From positions 1 through 64,000 of the forward strand of contig NOKP01000058.1 of the NCBI GenBank assembly GCA_002682825.1: 64,000 nt of DNA, written 5' to 3'. The stretch is from Neonectria sp. B-13 (taxonomy: Eukaryota > Ascomycota > Sordariomycetes > Hypocreales > Nectriaceae). The notes beneath the pieces were generated by a model. The model ran no database searches, was not told the origin of the DNA, and was given only the letters and a program-made list of their open reading frames with translations. A program made the translations under genes and the position numbers. This document shows positions 59,163 to 64,000 of the stretch, piece after piece (within the stretch, counting starts at the first letter, position 1; each line of letters opens with the position of its first letter).

Positions 59163-59660
59163 ATAGCTAAGGCTATAGGACTCACTATAAGTATTCTCAC
59201 AATCATCAACCTATCTACTAAAGTCATTATCCTCTGCCTCTAGTACTCCACTACTATCAGGAACACTAAGGCTAACATCACATGCCTCCAAAGCCAATTG
59301 GACAACCTAGGCATAACCCTCTATAGTGTTTAGCAGCTTCTTAATAACTAGAATAATTAAGCACTTATGATATTGTAAAAACTGGTCGACTCTATTGATG
59401 GCTGTACATCAGAGCTAGTCCAGTTGCAGAGCAAGTTGGATCTAGGCAAGGCCCGTAAGGCAATGTACCATTTCAGACTTCATGCCCTCAAGTGGCCGTT
59501 CAATAGTAAGCAGGATGGAATTCGTCCACTCTAGCGCTCGAATGGAAATTACAAGGAGATCCAATAGCATGAATACATAACAGAGAGGGGTTTTATGTGG
59601 TGGCGGAGCTGAACGGCATGGTGGGTGAGGCACTCCGTGCATAGACAATGCTACAATGTG
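59163..59660 (+). pseudogene. Helo-like N-terminal domain of a fungal STAND protein (RIP-damaged)
   Basis: A plus-strand frame starts at ATA (59163-59165, likely former ATG): AKAIGLTISILTIINLSTKV, then YSTTIRNTKANITCLQSQLD, LGITLYSV-stop-QLLNN and KLVDSIDGCTSELVQLQSKL, ending KARKAMYHFRLHALKWPFNS near 59510. This matches the helical domain at the N-terminus of many fungal NACHT/STAND proteins, including the closing GKxRKAMxxFxLxALKWPF block. Five or more TAG/TAA codons are of RIP type. After 59520 the frame decays (SNGNYKEIQ) and no NTPase follows, so this is a truncated gene. Confidence 0.65.
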
Positions 59661-60103
59661 CATCAAGGGCGACTAGTAATAGCCTGTAACTTATCCAGGG
59701 TTCGATGTATGAATGTGTTGTAAGCCACTAGTTGATGGGAAACGTATCTGTCTGCCTAGGCATAAACTAGCAGTAGGACACTGCTATTGGCCAGTTCAGT
59801 TTTAGTAGTTACTCTTACGCACTCAAGTCCAAGCCACAAATTAGAGTACTTCATTGAAATAGAAGGAGGAGAGGGAAATGCCAAGGCGAATGACATCTTC
59901 AGCAGGTACAAGTATTCTGAGCCTCACCGCCTAGGATTTCCATATCCATCCCACTATTCTTCTACTGTTTCCTATACTGTATTCAACAAGACTAATACAC
60001 TGTCTAAGAGTCCATAGCCTAGTCTATAGTCCCAACACCACTGATCTAATACTCAAAATCTATCGCCTAGTACATACTTACAGCCCAGCTAAACATCACA
60101 GAT
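59661..60103. other. Intergenic stretch between the Helo-like and SesA-like pseudogenes
   Basis: Moderate composition. The plus-strand frame 59787-60017 has no recognisable features. A possible acceptor, tacttacag, lies at 60075-60083, so a short upstream exon for the next gene cannot be excluded. Confidence 0.35.
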
Positions 60104-60769
60104 ATAGATCCCCTTAGCATTATTGCTTCTATTATCAGAATTGTTAGCACTATTACAACGACCTATAAAACCATCGATAAGATTACTAGTCTACCAAAAG
60201 CTTTCAACTAAGTCCAGAAAGATCTGCCTTTTGTGCGAAATATTCTTGAGCGTGCCTAAGAGAGGCTTAATAACTCAGAACTCACTGATGATCAACACAA
60301 GACCATCTTAGCCATTACTAAACCCTACGATAACAAGGCCAAGGAGTTAAAGAGGATCTTCAATGAGCTCAAGACAAAATGCAAACAAGACCAGGATGTA
60401 AAAAGCTGGGCTAGGGTCCGCCTCTTGTACTACGAGGCTCTGCGCAGCATCAAGGCACACCATATTGAGAGCCTCATGAACGACATCTTGAAGGGCATAG
60501 AGAAGCTGGCATGGAACGAGGTGTTCAGGCTGGCGATACAGGAGGATCTAGAGGGCATTCAAAAGGCCATTGAAGAGCTGTCCAAGGTGCAGCCGTCCTT
60601 GGATGACTCTGAGTTCGATACCATAGGGACGATTCATGCAAACCAGACCGTCGCACAAGGAGCCACCGCTCAGCAGAACAACTTACAGGGACACGACAAT
60701 ACAATCAACTCTGGGAAATACGTCACCAGTGGCAGCGGTCATACTATTACCTTCGGTAAGGGCTCTTGA
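60104..60769 (+). pseudogene. SesA-like effector domain protein (RIP-inactivated)
   Basis: A 221-codon frame resembling SesA, a helical effector domain found alone or at the N-terminus of fungal NLRs. It begins ATA-GAT-CCC-CTT (60104), clearly a former ATG for MDPLSIIASIIRIVS. It continues YKTIDKITSLPKAFN, stop, VQKDLPFVRNILERA, stop, ERLNNSELTDDQHKTILAIT, then SLMNDILKGIEKLAWNEVF and ELSKVQPSLDDSEFDTIG. The end is a Gly/Asn/Gln-rich tail (NQTVAQGATAQQNN, TINSGKYVTSGSGHTITFG) like the low-complexity tail after SesA domains. Both stops (60209-60211, 60257-60259) are CAA->TAA. It ends at TGA 60767-60769, so three transitions explain all the damage. The NB-ARC-TPR frame begins 159 bp downstream and may belong to the same or a partner gene. 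Confidence 0.7.
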
Positions 60770-60927
60770 GGATCATTGGATAAGGGACAAGTGGAGCAGG
60801 AATCACTTGTTCTCCCGCAATGAAACGGATATAGGCTAATAATATTAGTCGAAAATATGCATTGCAATGTTCCTTCTCTGTCGGGTTAGTCTTGTCCTGT
60901 AAATCCATGATTGCCCAGACTTGAGAG

Positions 60928-62798
60928 ATGGCTTATAGATACCTTGACCCAGAAGAGGATACATCGATAGCTCGCAAGCCCTACTTCATTATACCATTCG
61001 AACGCAACCCTGACTTCGTCCATCGACCGGACATTATGGCATAGCTAGAGGAGCAATACATAGGTCCAGCCAGTCGCATGGCCCTCGTAGGCATGGGCGG
61101 ATTCGGGTATAAGCTAGAGTGGCTAATGAGCTTATACAAGACCATTATCACACTGATTGACTGTAGTAAATCATAGGTTGCTATTCACTTTGTGCATTAC
61201 ATCTATAATACATTACTGTAAACTAGTATCTTCTAAGTATATATAAGTTTAAAGCTATAGTTTAAAGAGGCATACTAGTCTATTATAGACAATTTATAGC
61301 TACTTAGGCAAAATGATCCTAGTATTAATATACTTAGGCTAGTTTATAACTAACTATAGAGAGAGAAAGCTAGCCTATAGTTAATAGTCTTAGATAATAT
61401 TAATAATATTAATCTCTTTTACTCTAGCTTTAGTACTAAAAGAGATAGAATAGTATACTATTCAATAGATAAGAACCTTACTATACTAAGCATATAATAG
61501 CTATTCTTAGTCTTTCTATTAAAATGCTATAATAGAATTATTCTTATTATATTATATAGTATAAATACTACTAAGAAGCTAATAGATAGTTATAAGACTA
61601 TCTATAGGATCTTAGCTATAAATAATACCTAAGCTCTTTAGCTTTTCTATAATAAGCTATAGAAAGACTTTAATAGAAATACTATTATTAATCTTCTTTA
61701 TACTTTAGATTATATCCTATTAACTATTACTTAAGCAATAGTATATATTAACTATTATACCCTTTATATATTAGTAAAAATATATCTAAATGCCTTTTAG
61801 AAAAGTAATAAAAAGAAGAGTAGCTTTTTTAATAATAATATAAGGGATCTTTAATAAAATAAGACTATTTCTAACTTTATAGTTATAATATAGCTAGTAA
61901 CTCTTAAATAGATATACTATAAGAAACTATCTATAGCTAACCTACTCTTACTTATAAGCTTCTTTAATCTATAGAGCATCCCTAAGTTTATATTCTATAA
62001 CTATAAAGGTAATTTAATAGAGAATATAAATAGAGTTAAGGATAATAAGAATAATAATAAATTTAAGGATAATCTAGATATTCTTTATAGCTACTCTCTT
62101 ATATTTATAATAGTAAAGAGAGATATATATAAGATATATATCTTAGTATAGTTTTATACTTATATTTAACTATTTATAGTTAATAATATAGACTAATAGA
62201 AATGATTATTTTTATAGATTATATTAAGATATTTCCTAAATAGTATATTTAAGACTTAGCTTATCTATTAAATACTATTATTATATATTAAGTTAATAGT
62301 AAAAAAAGAGCTATTAGAAAAGAACCTAGAATAGTAAGCCTATTTATTAATAAATTATATATAGTACTTAGTTATTATAGAAAGCTATAAAGTAATAGAA
62401 AAGTTAGGTAAAAAAGTAGTAAAAATAAGAACTAGTATACTAGGAGAGGAGTATCCTAATATACTAATTAGTATAACTAATCTAATAGTAATATATAGGA
62501 ATTAAAAGTAATAGAAGAAAGTAGAAAAGCTAGAAGTATAAGTAATAGAGATAATTAAGAGAGTATTAAAAAAGAAGTATTTTAGTATACTAAGTAGTAT
62601 AATTAATTTAGTAATAATATATAAGAACTAAGAGTAATAAAAGAAAGTAGAAGAATTAAAGATATAAGTAATAAAAATAAGAAAGAGAATACTAAAAGAG
62701 GAGTATTCTAATATACTAAATAGTATAAATAATCTAGTATTAATATATAAGAACTAAGAATAATAAAAAGAAATAGAAAAGCTAAAGGTATAAGTAAT
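60928..62798 (+). pseudogene. NB-ARC-TPR NLR pseudogene with intact P-loop intron
   Basis: Starts MAYRYLDPEEDTSIARKPYF (ATG 60928), then IPFERNPDFVHRPDIMA, the canonical lead-in to fungal NB-ARC domains. One TAG (61042-61044) replaces the usual Trp. The P-loop GMGGFG|KS-stop-VAI is split by a 60-bp intron (61107-61166). Further motifs: RQNDPSINILRLVYN, LIVLDNINNINLFY (Walker B), LDYILLTIT and SFFNL-stop-SIPKFI. TPR units of 42 codons follow from about 62420: GEEYPNILISITNLIVIYRN and RKRILKEEYSNILNSINNLV, with Q/W codons turned to TAA/TAG. RIP becomes heavy after about 61180. The frame runs into the assembly gap at 62799. Family role: NTP-switch receptor with a TPR sensor. Confidence 0.85.
61107..61166 (+). 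other. Spliceosomal intron inside the P-loop codon
   Basis: GTATAAG donor, CTGATTGAC-like branch region and TGTAG acceptor, 60 bp. Removing it joins GG|T AAA TCA and restores G-M-G-G-F-G-K-S, the nucleotide-binding loop of NB-ARC. This is strong evidence that the locus was once an expressed, spliced gene. Confidence 0.8.
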
Positions 62799-62898
62799 NN
62801 NNNNNNNNNNNNNNNNNNNNNNNNNNNNNNNNNNNNNNNNNNNNNNNNNNNNNNNNNNNNNNNNNNNNNNNNNNNNNNNNNNNNNNNNNNNNNNNNNN
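62799..62898. other. Assembly gap (100 N)
   Basis: Exactly 100 N, a conventional placeholder for a gap of unknown size. It lies at the turning point of an inverted duplication. Confidence 0.98.
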
Positions 62899-64000
62899 AT
62901 TAATACTAGATTAATTATACTATTTAGTATATTAAAATACTTTTTTTTTTAATATTTTCTTTATTATCTCTATTACTTATACTTATAGCTCTTTTACTTT
63001 CTTTTATTACTTTTAGTTCTAAAATATTACTATTAGATTAATTATATAAATTAGTATTAAGAAATACTTTTCTTTTAATACTTTCTTTCTTATTTCTATT
63101 ACTTATACCTTTAGCTTTTCTATTTCTTTTTATTATTCTTAGTTCTTATATATTAATACTAGATTATTTATACTATTTAGTATATTAGAATACTCCTCTT
63201 TTAGTATTCTCTTTCTTATTTTTATTACTTATATCTTTAATTCTTCTACTTTCTTTTATTACTCTTAGTTCTTATATATTATTACTAAATTAATTATACT
63301 ACTTAGTATACTAAAATACTTCTTTTTTAATACTCTCTTAATTATCTCTATTACTTATACTTCTAGCTTTTCTACTTTCTTCTATTACTTTTAATTCCTA
63401 TATATTACTATTAGATTAGTTATACTAATTAGTATATTAGGATACTCCTCTCCTAGTATACTAGTTCTTATTTTTACTACTTTTTTACCTAACTTTTCTA
63501 TTACTTTATAGCTTTCTATAATAACTAAGTACTATATATAATTTATTAATAAATAGGCTTACTATTCTAGGTTCTTTTCTAATAGCTCTTTTTTTACTAT
63601 TAACTTAATATATAATAATAGTATTTAATAGATAAGCTAAGTCTTAAATATACTATTTAGGAAATATCTTAATATAATCTATAAAAATAATCATTTCTAT
63701 TAGTCTATATTATTAACTATAAATAGTTAAATATAAGTATAAAACTATACTAAGATATATATCTTATATATATCTCTCTTTACTATTATAAATATAAGAG
63801 AGTAGCTATAAAGAATATCTAGATTATCCTTAAATTTATTATTATTCTTATTATCCTTAACTCTATTTATATTCTCTATTAAATTACCTTTATAGTTATA
63901 GAATATAAACTTAGGGATGCTCTATAGATTAAAGAAGCTTATAAGTAAGAGTAGGTTAGCTATAGATAGTTTCTTATAGTATATCTATTTAAGAGTTACT
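62899..64000 (-). pseudogene. Inverted copy of the NB-ARC-TPR pseudogene
   Basis: 63098-64000 is the reverse complement of 61896-62798 (position x pairs with 125896 minus x). The stretches I compared, including the whole TPR part, are identical. 62899-63097 holds further RIP-damaged TPR sequence on the minus strand that would fall inside the gap on the left arm. It continues beyond the window. Identity of RIP-mutated DNA means the duplication happened after RIP, or that it is an assembly artefact. Confidence 0.85.

Noticed and set aside
60928..61160. A degenerate P-loop (GFGYKLEW) in the NB-ARC
   Set aside because: The odd residues come from reading through a 60-bp intron. Splicing restores G-F-G-K-S.
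1..64000. Telomere or centromere identity of the AT-rich DNA
   Set aside because: No telomeric repeat and no centromere-type array were seen. RIP-mutated transposons and genes explain the composition.

Overview
The window looks like part of a filamentous ascomycete (Pezizomycotina) chromosome, probably an accessory or subtelomere-like compartment. Evidence: short introns of about 54-79 bp with GTRNGT-type donors, fungal STAND/NLR gene families, Ty3/gypsy, Helitron and Fot1/pogo elements, and very heavy RIP (repeat-induced point mutation). Most of the sequence is extremely AT-rich and TpA-rich. Old coding frames stay readable, but CAG/CAA/TGG/CGA codons have become TAG/TAA/TGA and start ATGs have become ATA, which is the CpA->TpA signature on both strands. 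No telomere repeat is visible, and I do not claim a species.

Layout. 1-6650: mostly decayed AT-rich DNA with the end of an unknown gene and a GC-rich solo-LTR-like block. 6660-8870: NACHT-ankyrin pseudogene. 9150-10700: scraps of gypsy pol, a NACHT-WD40 C-terminus and ankyrin repeats. 11187-24051: copy A (+) of a patatin-NB-ARC-TPR gene, cut by a LINE/SINE-like repeat (called R1 here) and by a complete 7.4 kb gypsy element. 24083-26023: an intact six-exon patatin-like phospholipase gene, the only convincing undamaged gene. 27202-31701: copy B (-) of the same NLR gene, tail-to-tail with copy A around the intact gene. 32368-37200: Fot1-like transposase and Helitron remnants. 39713-41071: NACHT-WD40 remnants (-). 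41072-47400: a second gypsy pol with R1 and R2 insertions. 48080-48580: NACHT-WD40 3' end (+). 49380-49650: possible terminal exons of an unknown gene. 50430-58015: copy C (-) of the patatin-NB-ARC-TPR gene, carrying a non-autonomous LTR element and a tRNA-headed SINE. 59163-62798: a Helo-like N-terminal domain, a SesA-like domain and an NB-ARC-TPR gene, all RIP-damaged. 62799-62898: a 100-N gap, followed by an exact inverted copy of what precedes it.

Common theme. Fungal NLRs pair an N-terminal effector (patatin, SesA, Helo-like) with an NTPase switch (NACHT or NB-ARC)  and a repeat sensor (ankyrin, WD40, TPR), and act in non-self recognition and regulated cell death. At least eight such loci of several architectures lie here, nearly all inactivated by RIP and then used as landing sites for retroelements. 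Target-site duplications and empty sites in sister copies allow the insertion order to be read directly. Everything was done by eye. Domain names come from recognised motif order, and no database search was run.
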